Assembly: GCA_949825065.1 (NCBI GenBank)
Contig: OX463841.1
Location: 18,670,479 to 18,734,478 of the forward strand
DNA from: Odontocerum albicorne
Lineage: Eukaryota; Arthropoda; Insecta; Trichoptera; Odontoceridae
Length of the DNA stretch: 64,000 nucleotides
Direction: 5' to 3'
Shown here piece after piece: positions 54,063 through 63,400 of this stretch. The notes below the pieces were generated by a model that was not told the DNA's origin, searched no databases, and was given only the letters and a program-made list of their open reading frames with translations. Position numbers and translations under genes: made by a program. Each line of letters opens with the position of its first letter. The stretch's first letter is position 1.

Positions 54063-54356
54063 ATGGAATGTCAAGTAGACGAAAGGGAGCATTTTCGACA
54101 CCTCCTTCTGTTCGCGTTCAATAGAGGGAATAAAGCTGCCAAAGCTGCTCGCGATATTTGCGAAGTGTACGGTGAAGATGCTATGAATGAAAGGACAGCT
54201 CGTCGATTGTTTTTGCGTTGCAAAGACGGTAATTTCAATCTGAAAGACATGGAGCGTTCCGGACGACCAGTGGACTTCGACGAAGACCGCTTAAACCATA
54301 TTATTCATGAAGATCCCCTTCAAACATTTTTCATCACCATTTTTCATCACCAGTAA
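54063..54356 (+). pseudogene. mariner transposase N-terminus, left arm
   Basis: Open frame starting MECQVDEREHFRHLLLFAFN, continuing RGNKAAKAARDICEVYGEDA, MNERTARRLFLRCKDGNFNL, KDMERSGRPVDFDEDRLNHI and IHEDPLQ before running into the centre. It is the first helix-turn-helix of a mariner/SETMAR-like transposase (HFRHVLLF..KG.NAA...ICAVYGE.A), the GRPV linker and the start of the second helix-turn-helix. About 90 of the expected 340-350 residues. It may still bind terminal repeats, but this is not shown. Confidence 0.85.
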
Positions 54357-54892
54357 TGATGCGGTAAAGGAACCTTTGCTTGTGGCCATGCATAGCTCGA
54401 TGACGCGCGAGCCAACCAGCAGAAATTGTCGAACGTTGATTTTTGTTGTTTTCACTCAAAACATGTGGAACTCAAGCGCCGAACTTCTGGAGTTTTCCCA
54501 TTGATTTAAGATGGCGGTATACAGTCATGTGATTACAATTCATCTGCTGAGCCAATTCTACGGTGGTTTGAAGGGGATCTTCGTGAATAATATGGTTTAA
54601 GCGGTCCTCATCGAAGTCCACTGGTCGCAAACACAAAAACCATCGACGAACTGTCCTTTCATTCATAGCATCTTCACCGTGCACTTCGCAAATATCGCGA
54701 GCAGCTTTGGCAGCTTTATTCCCTCTATTGAACGCGAACAGAAGGAGGTGTCGAAAATGTCCTTTCATTCATAGCATATTCACCGTACACTTCGCAAATA
54801 TCGCGAACAGCTTTGGCAGCTTTATTCCTTCGATTGAACGCGAACAGAAGGAGTTGTAGAAAATGCTCACATTCGTCTACTTGACATTCCAT
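54353..54892 (-). pseudogene. mariner transposase N-terminal half, right arm
   Basis: Reading the minus strand from 54892: start codon, MECQVDECEHFLQLLLFAFN, then a junction at about 54770 where the N-terminal region is repeated (HFRHLLLFAFNRGNKAAKAA, DICEVHGEDAMNERTVRRWF). A stretch is missing before RPVDFDEDRLNHIIHEDPLQ. Then TTVELAQQMNCNHMTVYRHL (second helix-turn-helix), KSMGKLQKFGA, and in the next frame VPHVLSENNKNQRSTISAGW, LARHRAM and RIITGDEKW, holding the first catalytic Asp. The duplicated N-terminus suggests recombination between copies or template switching. Confidence 0.82.
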
Positions 54893-55071
54893 TTTGAAGG
54901 CTTGTTATCAAATAAAATAATATATGTAACGTAAAAGCAAACACGATATCTTGTAGAGCAGAAAATGTTCTTTCGAATGACGTATAACATTTAGCATTTT
55001 GTTTTACTTTTGGTGTAGGTACATTTTAAAATTGAAAAAAAAACGGATACAACTTATGTTGACACCCAATA

Positions 55072-56218
55072 CTTTGTTGATTACGAATTTTCACTCGAAC
55101 TATTTAAAAATATATTAACACCTTTAAATTTGCACATACTCATAGTCTAATAAAAAGTTAAGAGATAATTCAACGTTAGTTCTATCTCAAAAATTTGCCA
55201 CTGACAAAAGGTAAGAGATTTTTTAAATTCCAAGAACGACTGACACGCGACGGTCCCCGATAACTGGAGAGTACATTTCGCGATAAGCCAGAGAGTTGAG
55301 ACTGTCGGTAGTAATTGGATGTGTCATCTTCGTGAGATTGTTGACCGGCTGGAGACATTGTCACGTGTCTCTCGGGAGAGTGAGGAGCTTGGAGAGCGGC
55401 CCCTCGACAAGGTATGGACCAAGAGCGGCTAACGCAATCGGCATTGGGAGCGATGCCAAGTGTAATGTCTTCTGGCACCATTCTTTGTCTCCCGCAGTCG
55501 AGACCAACGAGAATAAAGCTGGCCGAAATCTTCTGAAGCACAATCAATTCTCTCCCTGGGAGACAGTCGGAATCTTCCGGGTGTCGAATTCTTGTACACT
55601 ATAAGTATTTGTAAATCTATTATAGATCAGAGATAAGAGTTCTTTGCTCTATATTTGCAACGGTAAAAAACAACTAGAAATATCAACAATATTTTCAAAT
55701 AGAAATTAATATATTCTTATACTAAACAATACTTAGTATTCTAATATAAAACTTCAGAACAGTCAAGATGAAACCTTTTATTTAATATAAGTTATTTTTA
55801 TTAACCTCTCATTGACGAAGCTTTCGGACTATGAGTACAAAACATATGTCGCAATAACGGCAGAACATTGCAAAGTAAAAAAAATGCGATTCTCATTTTT
55901 CATTAAATATACGCGTAGGTATATTGAAAGTATAATAATATTATATTATGACACAACATTAAAATGTAATAAAATCCAACAAATTGGCGAAAATTCATGT
56001 TTTATGCCGAATTTTCTCAACGTTACCCTAAATTTTCATTATTTCAACTTTTCCATTAATCAGCACATAAATTTATACAGTTATCTTTAAATATTTACTT
56101 ATTTCTAATCAACAGTAAAACAAAATATATTACGATTGTCCAATTCAAAGGGAATATGTTAATGATCCATTCACGAAATGTGAAATTGTGAATGTTCAAG
56201 TAAAATGAATGAGAATCA
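55072..56218. other. unassigned sequence with a G+C-richer patch
   Basis: A G+C-richer patch at about 55200-55590 has a 121-codon minus-strand frame (MIVLQKISASFILVGLDCGR start) and a 102-codon plus-strand frame. Neither has a motif I know; the two overlap fully, so at most one could be real. Confidence 0.35.
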
Positions 56219-56219
56219 A

Positions 56220-56720
56220 TATATTCAGAACAGCGTATTGGTGCCAACATGGAAGTGAATGGTATGAGAGTAAAACATGGACGTAAAACGTGAATGAAAG
56301 GAGCCGAGTAAATGCAATAGAAATGCATGTAATGAGAAGAATATGTGGTGTGTAGAATAAGATAAATTAAGAACTAGAATTATTATTATTAAGGATGAAT
56401 GTGAGCTAAACACTGATGTGTTAAGTAGACTGGGAAAGAATACGTTTGAGGTGGTTTGGACATGTTGAACCGATTAGTGACGAACATATTTATAATGTAA
56501 GCTAATTGAGAGCAGTAGAGGATGACCAAGAAAAAAAGGTTGGACCAAGCGAATGAAATTTTGAAAGAAGAAAATATTAGAAGTAAGCAAAACAGAAGGA
56601 GCTGTATGAGAATATGTATGGATATGGAGGAGGCGTAGGAAGTATGTCGGGATAGGAAAGTATAGTGATCTGTCCTATCTGCCTACTCCAACAGGGAATC
56701 TGCAATATGTGTATGTATAC
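56220..56720 (+). pseudogene. LINE family B 3' end, plus copy
   Basis: From ATATTCAGAACAGCGTATTG, the frames give NSVLVPTWK-like and VKHGRKT pieces, AIEMHVMRRICGV, then LRWFGHVEPISDEHIYNVS, GRPRKKRLDQANEILKEENI and MRICMDMEEA, followed by the tail TCTGCCTACTCCAACAGGGA and a GTATGTATA end. Nearly complete 3' third of the LINE with about four frameshifts. The hAT/MITE pair inserted in or just after its GTATGTATAC tail. Confidence 0.8.
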
Positions 56721-56746
56721 TTATAACTAATATCTATACCCTAGAG

Positions 56747-57051
56747 CAGTGCTTCCCAATTACTTTCATGTAACGGCCCCCTAAATCTGAAGTAATTAAT
56801 TCCCGGCCCCCCCCCAAAAAAACATTTTTTTATAGTTGAAGATTTATTTGGCAATAATTATTACAATTAAAATACACATATTTATATTCAACACAAAATT
56901 ATAGGAACTTGCTTAAAAACTTTTTTTTTAAATAGGTAAAAACTATACTCACATGAAACAATTTAATACTCACATGAGTATTTGTACTTTGTACTGAATA
57001 TTTTCGCGACCCCCACGAGAAATCCCGCGGCCCCCAATTTGGGAAGCACTG
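56747..57051. mobile_element. hAT MITE, 305 bp, with 8-bp target duplication
   Basis: Terminal repeats CAGTGCTTCCCAA (left) and TTGGGAAGCACTG (right) bound the element. The flanks CCCTAGAG at 56739-56746 and 57052-57059 are an exact 8-bp duplication, as hAT transposases make, with CTAG in the centre. The interior is AT-rich without coding sequence, apart from C-rich stretches next to each end. The target was the end of another MITE. Confidence 0.93.
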
Positions 57052-57487
57052 CCCTAGAGGATAAACCACGGGAGTCACATTTTACCCCAGAGTATAAACG
57101 ACGTTGCATCATACAATTCATGTATTTTATTTATTTTTTCAAAACAGGCTTAGCCCAATTACTTTGAAAAATACAAGACATTAAAAAAGGAGAAAAATTA
57201 CATAGAAAAAAATTATATAAAATAAAAAATAATGCATATGCATACAAACGAGTATATACACACAAACATATGATACAAATATATTCAGTCACTTAGGCAT
57301 GTTGATGAGTGCTTTCTAGTGCGCTCAATCTAAGAAGAAAATTTACTTTTGCATTTGGTAATGTGATATGAAATATGTCAATATCCGAAGCAGTCCCGTT
57401 CAGAAGAGTTAAGACCCTTCCACGTATGACGCATATGACGTTTATCCGCTAGGGTGCAAAGTGACTTCCGTGGTTTATCCTCTAGGG
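57052..57487. mobile_element. MITE with ~60-bp inverted repeats, TA-flanked, hit by the hAT element
   Basis: Left end CCCTAGAGGATAAACCACGG (57052) and right end, complement CCCTAGAGGATAAACCACGG (57468-57487), continue as inverted repeats for about 60 bp (AGTCAC, then TAAACG, then GCGTCATAC-like). If the hAT insertion is removed the flanks are TA on both sides (56737-56738 and 57488-57489), the duplication expected of a Tc1/mariner-type element. The interior (about 57120-57400) is A/T-rich with no coding sequence. Confidence 0.82.
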
Positions 57488-58690
57488 TACAGATATGTAT
57501 GTATACTAATAATTATAAATTTAACCACTAGAATTGATTTAAGTTCAGTGGTTCCCAAACAAAATGACCGAAATGCATTTATCAATTGAATGTGGTAAAT
57601 ATGTGTGCATGAACTTTGTTATAAATGAAGCGACATTTTAAAGTGCGAAGGTTCGGAGTAAAGGTCGTCATTGTTTCTAGTGAAGTTGTGACTTCATCCT
57701 ATTTATATTCCACACTCGACTATCCATCTTATAAGGTTTCATTATCAATATAATGCGTTTTTGAATAAATATATACACAAACATTAATTAATTAAAAAAA
57801 GATAGGAAATTACGCTTTCTAGTGCATATAGATGATTAAAATTAAACTTCGATTTAAAACAGTACCTACGAACTTTCTAGACAAGAGACATAACATTTCA
57901 AATTCTTCGATTGACAAGAACTAAATTATTCACTTTCAGGTCATTCAACTAAACACTTTGTAAATGCAGCTGGTATTGCACTATAGTAGACCATCAATGA
58001 AAGACCTCTACCTCGTCAACAATGCATCCCATGGTATGTGTAGTGTCGAGAACAGGGCGCCATACTGGCAATAGCAGCTGTCTTCTGCTTTTGGTCTCCA
58101 TTTATGCACCTACCTAACTTGCCGGCGCATCTGCCGTGTCCTGTTAGTGCACTCAACATGATTCACTGTAGCCCAAGTAATGGAAGGTTCGTTTCCGGCG
58201 TAAACGCAAGTTAAATTTAGGTCCATTCAGAAGATCGATTTTAGTTTCACACATAAATTATTTATTAGACATTAAAAATCGTAATGTACGAGTAGATAAT
58301 ACGAGTACATTATGGTTTAATGATCAAATATTTGTCCGTAAAGAGAGATTTGATATTTGAATACAACAAATAAGTAAGTAAATTAATTGTTGTATTATAC
58401 TCGTAATTAAACTCTTGAAACCTTTATTTTGTTAATTCACTTTTTACATGTCGATATACATTTCAAAAATGTCAGACATTGAAAACCTTTGTATTTCAAA
58501 GAAAAATAACTAGGTATATTCAAAAAGGGAAAGATAAAATATTCTTAAATATGGTAGCTACAAAACGCTTACAAAATACATGCAGTGAGACGCCGTCCTC
58601 GTTTCCTCCAACATCTTATCGGATGGCCACAATTCCGTCGAATACAAGGTCCTACTATCCTGGCTTCCGACATTCGGGAGTCACTTTTAT
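57488..58690. other. unassigned sequence with a lone hAT-like end
   Basis: CAGTGGTTCCCAAAC at 57546 is a typical hAT terminal repeat, but no partner was found nearby. Three motifs of the TACGAGTA/TACTCGTA type at 58287, 58300 and 58398. No gene seen. Confidence 0.45.
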
Positions 58691-58696
58691 TTTCTT

Positions 58697-58783
58697 TTAT
58701 TGACATACCTGATACTTTTATTGACATACCTGATACTTTTATTGACATACCTGATACTTTTATTGACATACCTGATACTTTTT
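58697..58783 (+). repeat. tandem repeat, 21-bp unit, 4 copies
   Basis: TTATTGACATACCTGATACT plus T, four exact copies. Both strands stay open across it because 21 is a multiple of 3; the resulting frames (FIDIPDT and GMSIKVS repeats) are by-products. Confidence 0.95.
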
Positions 58784-58835
58784 ACAGCACAATTTATTCA
58801 TAGCCAGCTTTGCCCGTGATTTAATTCGCATGTAT

Positions 58836-59275
58836 TTTGGTCAGGTAAAAGGATAAAACATATAATGGTTCTCAGTTCCAATTCTAACAATTCTCAGGCT
58901 ATGCAATTTTGGTCAGGTAAAAGGATAAAACATATAATGGTTCTCAGTTCCAATTCTAACAATTCTCAGGCTATGCAATTTTGGTCAGGTAAAAGGATAA
59001 AACATATAATGGTTCTCAGTTCCAATTCTAACAATTCTCAGGCTATGCAATTTTGGTCAGGTAAAAGGATAAAACATATAATGGTTCTCAGTTCCAATTC
59101 TAACAATTCTCAGGCTATGCAATTTTGGTCAGGTAAAAGGATAAAACATATAATGGTTCTCAGTTCCAATTCTAACAATTCTCAGGCTATGCAATTTTGG
59201 TCAGGTAAAAGGATAAAACATATAATGGTTCTCAGTTCCAATTCTACCAAATCTCAGGCTATGCAATTTTCAATA
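58836..59275 (+). repeat. tandem repeat, 72-bp unit, about 6 copies
   Basis: Unit TTTTGGTCAGGTAAAAGGAT, AAAACATATAATGGTTCTCA, GTTCCAATTCTAACAATTCT, CAGGCTATGCAA. Five copies look identical; the last has ACCAAATCTCAGG in place of AACAATTCTCAGG and then diverges. Recent expansion. Confidence 0.96.
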
Positions 59276-59308
59276 GTAAAAGCAAAACGAAAAATTTGCT
59301 TAATGTGA
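58865..59308 (+). CDS. open frame of 24-residue repeats, doubtful gene
   Basis: The 72-bp repeat is open in one frame, giving six copies of MVLSSNSNNSQAMQFWSGKR followed by IKHI, with the last copy changed to NSTKSQAMQF. Total 147 codons from 58865. Composition (Ser/Asn/Gln-rich with one Trp and a basic end) is not that of a known domain. The repeat unit is a multiple of 3 with no stop in this frame, so the frame may be an accident of expansion. No promoter, signal peptide or splice context is seen. I list it so that it can be tested, not because I believe it is translated. Confidence 0.15.
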   Translation: MVLSSNSNNSQAMQFWSGKRIKHIMVLSSNSNNSQAMQFWSGKRIKHIMVLSSNSNNSQAMQFWSGKRIKHIMVLSSNSNNSQAMQFWSGKRIKHIMVLSSNSNNSQAMQFWSGKRIKHIMVLSSNSTKSQAMQFSIVKAKRKICLM

Positions 59309-59406
59309 CTTGTTTATAAGATTTAGGTACAATATATACCATACTTCAGCTGATTTTTTATACAACTAATATATTGTAACATAATGGTACAATTTTTATC
59401 GCACAT

Positions 59407-59590
59407 CATTTTTATATACACACGAGTATATCTGACAGATTAGCCAGCGTATTCAATTTGAAATGCTGCGAGCGTGCATTTTCTACAACTTGCTTCACAT
59501 TTTTATATACACACGAGTATATCTGACAGATTAGCCAGCGTATTCAATTTGAAATGCTGCGAGCGTGCATTTTCTACAACTTGCTTCACA
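59407..59590 (+). repeat. tandem duplication, 91-bp unit, 2 copies
   Basis: CATTTTTATATACACACGAG, GTATATCTGACAGATTAGCC, AGCGTATTCAATTTGAAATG and CTGCGAGCGTGCATTTTCTA each occur twice, 91 bp apart, without visible change. Each copy holds CACGAGTA, a near-match to the common 8-mer. Confidence 0.95.
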
Positions 59591-59777
59591 TTGTTGCTAG
59601 CTGCTTAGCTTCTTTACGTAATATGTTATCATGATATAACTAACATACAACACTTCAGATGTATTAAGAAAAAAGTAATTAAAGTCACAATATATAGTAA
59701 TCGGTTCAATGGTTCATGAATTTTGCTATTCCAAAAAAAGCACAAACTCACAAGTTCTCTCTGTTTATATAATTATC

Positions 59778-59840
59778 ATATTATTATACGAGTATATCTC
59801 CCTATTTATATTATTATACGAGTATATCTCCCTATTTATA
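59778..59840 (+). repeat. tandem duplication, 30-bp unit, 2 copies
   Basis: TTATTATACGAGTATATCTC plus CCTATTTATA occurs twice in direct repeat; both copies carry TACGAGTA (59787 and 59817). Confidence 0.93.
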
Positions 59841-60364
59841 TAGAACTGTAGATATAGATTAAAGCGAGACATGAGACGCTAAAAATAGTTGATAAAGTTG
59901 ATAGTATTATTACCTAAATAAGAGAAGTCTTGAAACTAGAATCGCACTAATTTGAGGCCTCAATCTCCTTTATAAAAATCCTTTTAGAAACATTTTCTTT
60001 TTTATCTATTGTTCTTGTATACTTACTTATTTTAAGATGGATGGACAAGCTCCAGATTAGGTGGACATTCTATTTTTCCGCCCCTCCGAGTAACGCCATC
60101 CATCCCTGAGGGGGTCCGCTACCCCTGACCCTCCCCTGTACCCCTCTTCGCTCCACTCCTACTTAATCTGACACTGCAAGGACTCCACAGACTATATCGT
60201 CGGTAATGCTACCTACACAAGAAGGAGCCGTTACCGCTGCTAAACCAGTCCATCCCTTGAAATACAATAGATTTGGACGTAATATACTCGTATGTATGAC
60301 CCAACCTATATTTTACTTGATCTAAGATCATTTAATCAAATTCTGGCGTTTCGTTAGTCTCTAC
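59841..60364. other. unassigned sequence
   Basis: A C-rich patch at about 60080-60160 has no open frame of note. One TACTCGTA at 60285-60292. Confidence 0.45.
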
Positions 60365-60595
60365 AAGTAGTATAGAAGGTACAAGAAGTTTGGGTAGACC
60401 TGAAAAACGTGGTACGACCAAACAAATTAATTGTTGAAAGAGGGAAGAATGATTCTTTATAGTAGAAGATTATGCTTGACGAGGCGCATGGACATGGCAG
60501 AAGCGAAAGATGTATCCCAATGTAGGATGAAGCGGAGATCTATTATCACTGCTTACCCCAATAAAGACGTGGCGTGATAGAGAGGATTATGATGA
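60365..60595 (+). pseudogene. LINE family B 3' end, plus copy
   Basis: GTRSLGRPEKRGTTKQIN, then RRLCLTRRMDMAEAKDVSQC and RMKRRSIITAYPNKD from shifting frames, followed by the tail segment GCTTACCCCAATAAAGACGT and GGCGTGATAG. Only the last 70 codons or so and the start of the tail are present. Close to the 50.3-kb copy in wording and order. Confidence 0.75.
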
Positions 60596-60769
60596 CCAAA
60601 TTAAATAAAAATATATTGTGAATGAAAACGCACTGAGTAGGAACTCAATTAATTTAAAAAATTGTGAACTTAAAATTTAACAGAATACATAATCAGCAGC
60701 TTTAAGTAAAATTTGCAATTAAAATAACTCCAAAAACACTATTTTATTCATACGAAATCATATATCTTT

Positions 60770-60895
60770 CTTCGTTGTATACAATAAATCGAATACGTTG
60801 TTTGATAGAAATATATACAATATATCGAATACGTTGTTTGATAGAACTATATACGAGTACAATATTTCGAATACGTTGTTTGATAAATGATCGGA
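60770..60895 (+). repeat. tandem repeat, ~45-bp unit, 3 copies
   Basis: Each copy holds TCGAATACGTTGTTTGATAGA followed by an AT-rich stretch: 60788, 60828 and 60879 approximately. Between the second and third core the sequence reads CTATATACGAGTACAATAT, while between the first and second it reads ATATATACAATAT; the difference is exactly CGAGTA. Confidence 0.9.
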
Positions 60896-60954
60896 TATAG
60901 GACAACTGTTTGTTAAATACTCGTACATATTGGGAGTGCAATATACTCGTACTC

Positions 60955-61180
60955 GTAAGTAGAACTAAGAATAAAATATTGAGGTAATTCAGCCACATTG
61001 AGGGAATAAGTTGCGGAAGATTTACGAAACAAATACTCGTACATATGTCTGAAATGAATGCAGAGCGAGGAAGAAGCAGAACAAGAAACGAGTGGAAGGA
61101 GATAGTTGAAGAAATGTTGGCTGAGAGAAAGGAAGGAGTATGAGAAACAGGATAACATGTCTGACGCGATGTATGACCGT
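60955..61180 (+). pseudogene. LINE family B-like C-terminal fragment
   Basis: The frames give RIKY, FSHIEGISCGRFTKQI (with one stop), SEMNAERGRSRTRNEWKEIV and EEMLAERKEG. In family B this region reads LRWFGHVERMNDERLTKQIY..GRGRPRKTW.DQI.EVL. The match is fair. A TACTCGTA motif at 61034-61041 splits KQI from SEMN. Confidence 0.55.
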
Positions 61181-61198
61181 GGACAAGGCGAGTGTTGT

Positions 61199-61228
61199 GT
61201 GCATGGAGCATGGAGCATGGAGCATGGA
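61199..61228 (+). repeat. GCATGGA tandem repeat, 4 copies
   Basis: Four perfect copies of the 7-base unit GCATGGA. Confidence 0.9.
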
Positions 61229-61489
61229 GATACCCCAATGGAGACATGCCGTATTTTTAAGTATGTCGAACGCCCGTAAATCGGTTCTGGAATATTTAAT
61301 ACAAAAATCCTTAGTTTGTACGTTATTGCAAAAACTTAAATGATTCATTATTATGTACGAGTATACCCCGTCGATCTGGTTTATTATACGAGTATATGTT
61401 AGGAAATACCTACGTAATAAAAACAGTAAAAAAACCTTAAATATTATTAAATTTTATTTTATTATTTCCAACGATTGTCAAATTTCGTT

Positions 61490-61565
61490 TCCTAGGGCCG
61501 GCGCCCGTAACCGTTTCCTAGCCCTTTACTAGGGACGGCGCGGCGCCCGTAACCCTGTAAGAATC
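61490..61565 (+). repeat. G+C-rich partial duplication
   Basis: CGGCGCCCGTAACC occurs twice, at about 61498 and 61540, each preceded by a CCTAGGG or CTAGGGACGGCG segment. Its origin is unclear; it may be a diverged SINE head next to the tail at 61.57 kb. Confidence 0.55.
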
Positions 61566-61566
61566 T

Positions 61567-61640
61567 AGATTTGTTTAAAGGGTTTCAGTCTGATTTTCAC
61601 TTACGGCCATTTTAACGTTTTTCTGGTTGATTTATTTTTG
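61567..61640 (+). mobile_element. SINE family 1 body/tail fragment
   Basis: GGGTTTCAGTCTGATTTTCA, CTTACGGCCATTTTAACG and TTTTTCTGGTTGATTTA follow the SINE body order (AGTCTGGTTTTCACTTAAGG, then CTGGTTGGTT). The head is not preserved. Confidence 0.6.
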
Positions 61641-62490
61641 TACATATAATTATTTTGACTAAAAAATATGACATATAAACGAATCAAACTAAATGTTAAC
61701 CGTCAATTTGATGACACTCGTACATATGTATGAAATTCTGTCGTTTCTTCTAGTAACTATAAATAAATATAAGGAAACAAACATTAGGATATAATTTAAA
61801 ACAAAAAAAAAAGCTCATACTTACTAAATTATTCATGAATAAAGAAGCATGAGTTGTTACGAACGAAAAGAAAGTTTGATACAATTATTGATATTTCTGC
61901 AATGAAAAATCTTCTTGAGAAGTCATGAAATATGAACTAATTACAAAATATACTCGTAATATAATTATTTCATGCCTCGTAACTACATATTCATATTTTT
62001 AATATTCACGCGTACCTATTCAACAGTATAAATACTTTAATCTTTGAAAAACAATTAATAACGAAAAGAAATAATATAAATTTTTACTTTTCTTTTAAAA
62101 ACGGAAAGAATGTAAGGAAAATATAAAAAATATATTTATAAAGCTACAATATTGCATTGTAGGTATTCCATAACACATTCGTAAAACAGTATTTTTAGAA
62201 GCAAGGAGGGGTTCTTCTTTGAAGAGTAAAATGGAAACGTCCTTGAAATGATTTTGTTAAATAGCCGTTACCATATAAAATTATATTATAAACCATTGAT
62301 ATATTTGAGTGCTGACCTAAAGGTTCTAACCGTTAATGTGGTTAATAAAAACAGGTATTTGTTTTGCATGTCGATCATTACGTCAACTTCCAAGTCTAAA
62401 GAGTTACTTTAGGTAACATTGTAGTTTTATCAGTAGACATTTTTTTCAACCGTTCAGCTTTTGTACTCCTTCAGCTAGCCCAAATAACTC
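61641..62490. other. unassigned AT-rich sequence
   Basis: One TACTCGTA at 61951-61958. No gene seen. Confidence 0.5.
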
Positions 62491-62499
62491 ATGCCAATA

Positions 62500-63400
62500 A
62501 AACGTACTCCACCTCATGAACTCTCGCTAATATCACGTGGCCAAGAATTTGTTAAGTGTCCAGCAAGCATGGTCGGGCGAGCGAGTCGCTTCCTCGTCGT
62601 CGGGTACAAGAAACTCGCTCTTGCTCTTTGCTGCAAACCAGTACGAAGTACCTGCGCGGCTACCTACGCCGATGACTCGTAAAGAATTCCCGAAGCACGA
62701 TAGGTTTCGTGGTAAAGCCGAGCGACGCCCGCTGTCCGTGATCGATTTTTTGTGTCCGACCCCATCACCCTCGGGGAGCGGTCTTCCCGGGCGGTGGCGG
62801 CCACGGCGCGCTGCTCCGGAGCGGTGCGCAAGCGCCCCGAGCGGGACGTGCTTACCCGCGCGCCCGGGAGCGAGCGAGACGCGGTACGCTCGCCGTCCAG
62901 GATGGCCCCTCATCTTCTCTGACGGCCTGACATACCGAGGATAAGCCGGGATACATGCTGGAAAATGACATCCGAGCCGTTTACCAAATGGCAGAGGGGC
63001 AATTCACTAAAAGTTATACGACTCAAAATCGTTCGAGCAATATGTTTCAAGTCAGAGATCTTCCCTTTGTGCGAGTTGTCCGCTTTTACCGGACTTGAGG
63101 AATCGTATTTTGAGCATTGCGCTCGGGCCTCGAGTGTCGCCAGTGGCATAGCAGCGTACACATGCACACATGTGGCACGCAGACGGCAGAGGAGAGAGGA
63201 GTATGGAGTGTGGACAACCCGGTATTGGATCTCGGCTCTCCCGTGAGCTGCGGCTGTGCTGCGGATGCCACCCGTCCCTCAGTTGCTAGCCTCTACAGCT
63301 ACACGCTCCACTCCACACGTACTCAACACTCTGGGGGCGCTTCTTTTGTAGGATATACTAAAACATTTCAACACTTTGACCATTTACAAGAAAATCCCTG
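62500..63400. promoter_or_regulatory. CpG-rich island, possible promoter or first exon
   Basis: The densest CpG stretch in the window, strongest at 62700-62920. Open frames of 126-135 codons exist on both strands over the same DNA, which is common in CpG-rich sequence because stop codons are AT-rich. On the minus strand a splice-donor-like GTAAG (62851-62855) follows a G+C-rich open stretch, compatible with a first exon read leftward. No recognisable domain in any frame. The second half (63100-63330) is less CpG-rich. Confidence 0.35.

Larger units (their letters stand above)
53889..55069. mobile_element. palindromic (foldback) mariner derivative with TA duplications
   Basis: The element is flanked by TA (53887-53888 and 55070-55071). 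Its ends are TTAGGTGTTAACATAAGTTG on the left and TTGGGTGTCAACATAAGTTG on the right (complement), a mariner-like terminal repeat. The arms continue as inverted copies for several hundred bp: untranslated leader, start codon (54063 plus; 54892 minus) and helix-turn-helix coding sequence. The centre is a unique piece from the right arm that reaches the first catalytic segment. Neither arm has the second or third catalytic Asp. It can move only with transposase supplied from elsewhere. Transcription through it gives a long hairpin RNA. Confidence 0.88.

Noticed and set aside
58569..58803. Frames with FIDIPDT and GMSIKVS repeats
   Set aside because: Both strands are open across the same 21-bp repeat; not evidence of coding.
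59419..59520. CACGAGTA and other near-matches (12.3, 27.66, 46.57, 48.94, 57.25, 61.71 and 62.68 kb)
   Set aside because: They differ from TACGAGTA/TACTCGTA by one base and were not counted. Some may be decayed scars, but including them would loosen the test.
62533..62944. Opposed 126- and 135-codon frames; possible rRNA
   Set aside because: Overlap completely on opposite strands, low-complexity composition, and no conserved rRNA segment is recognisable.
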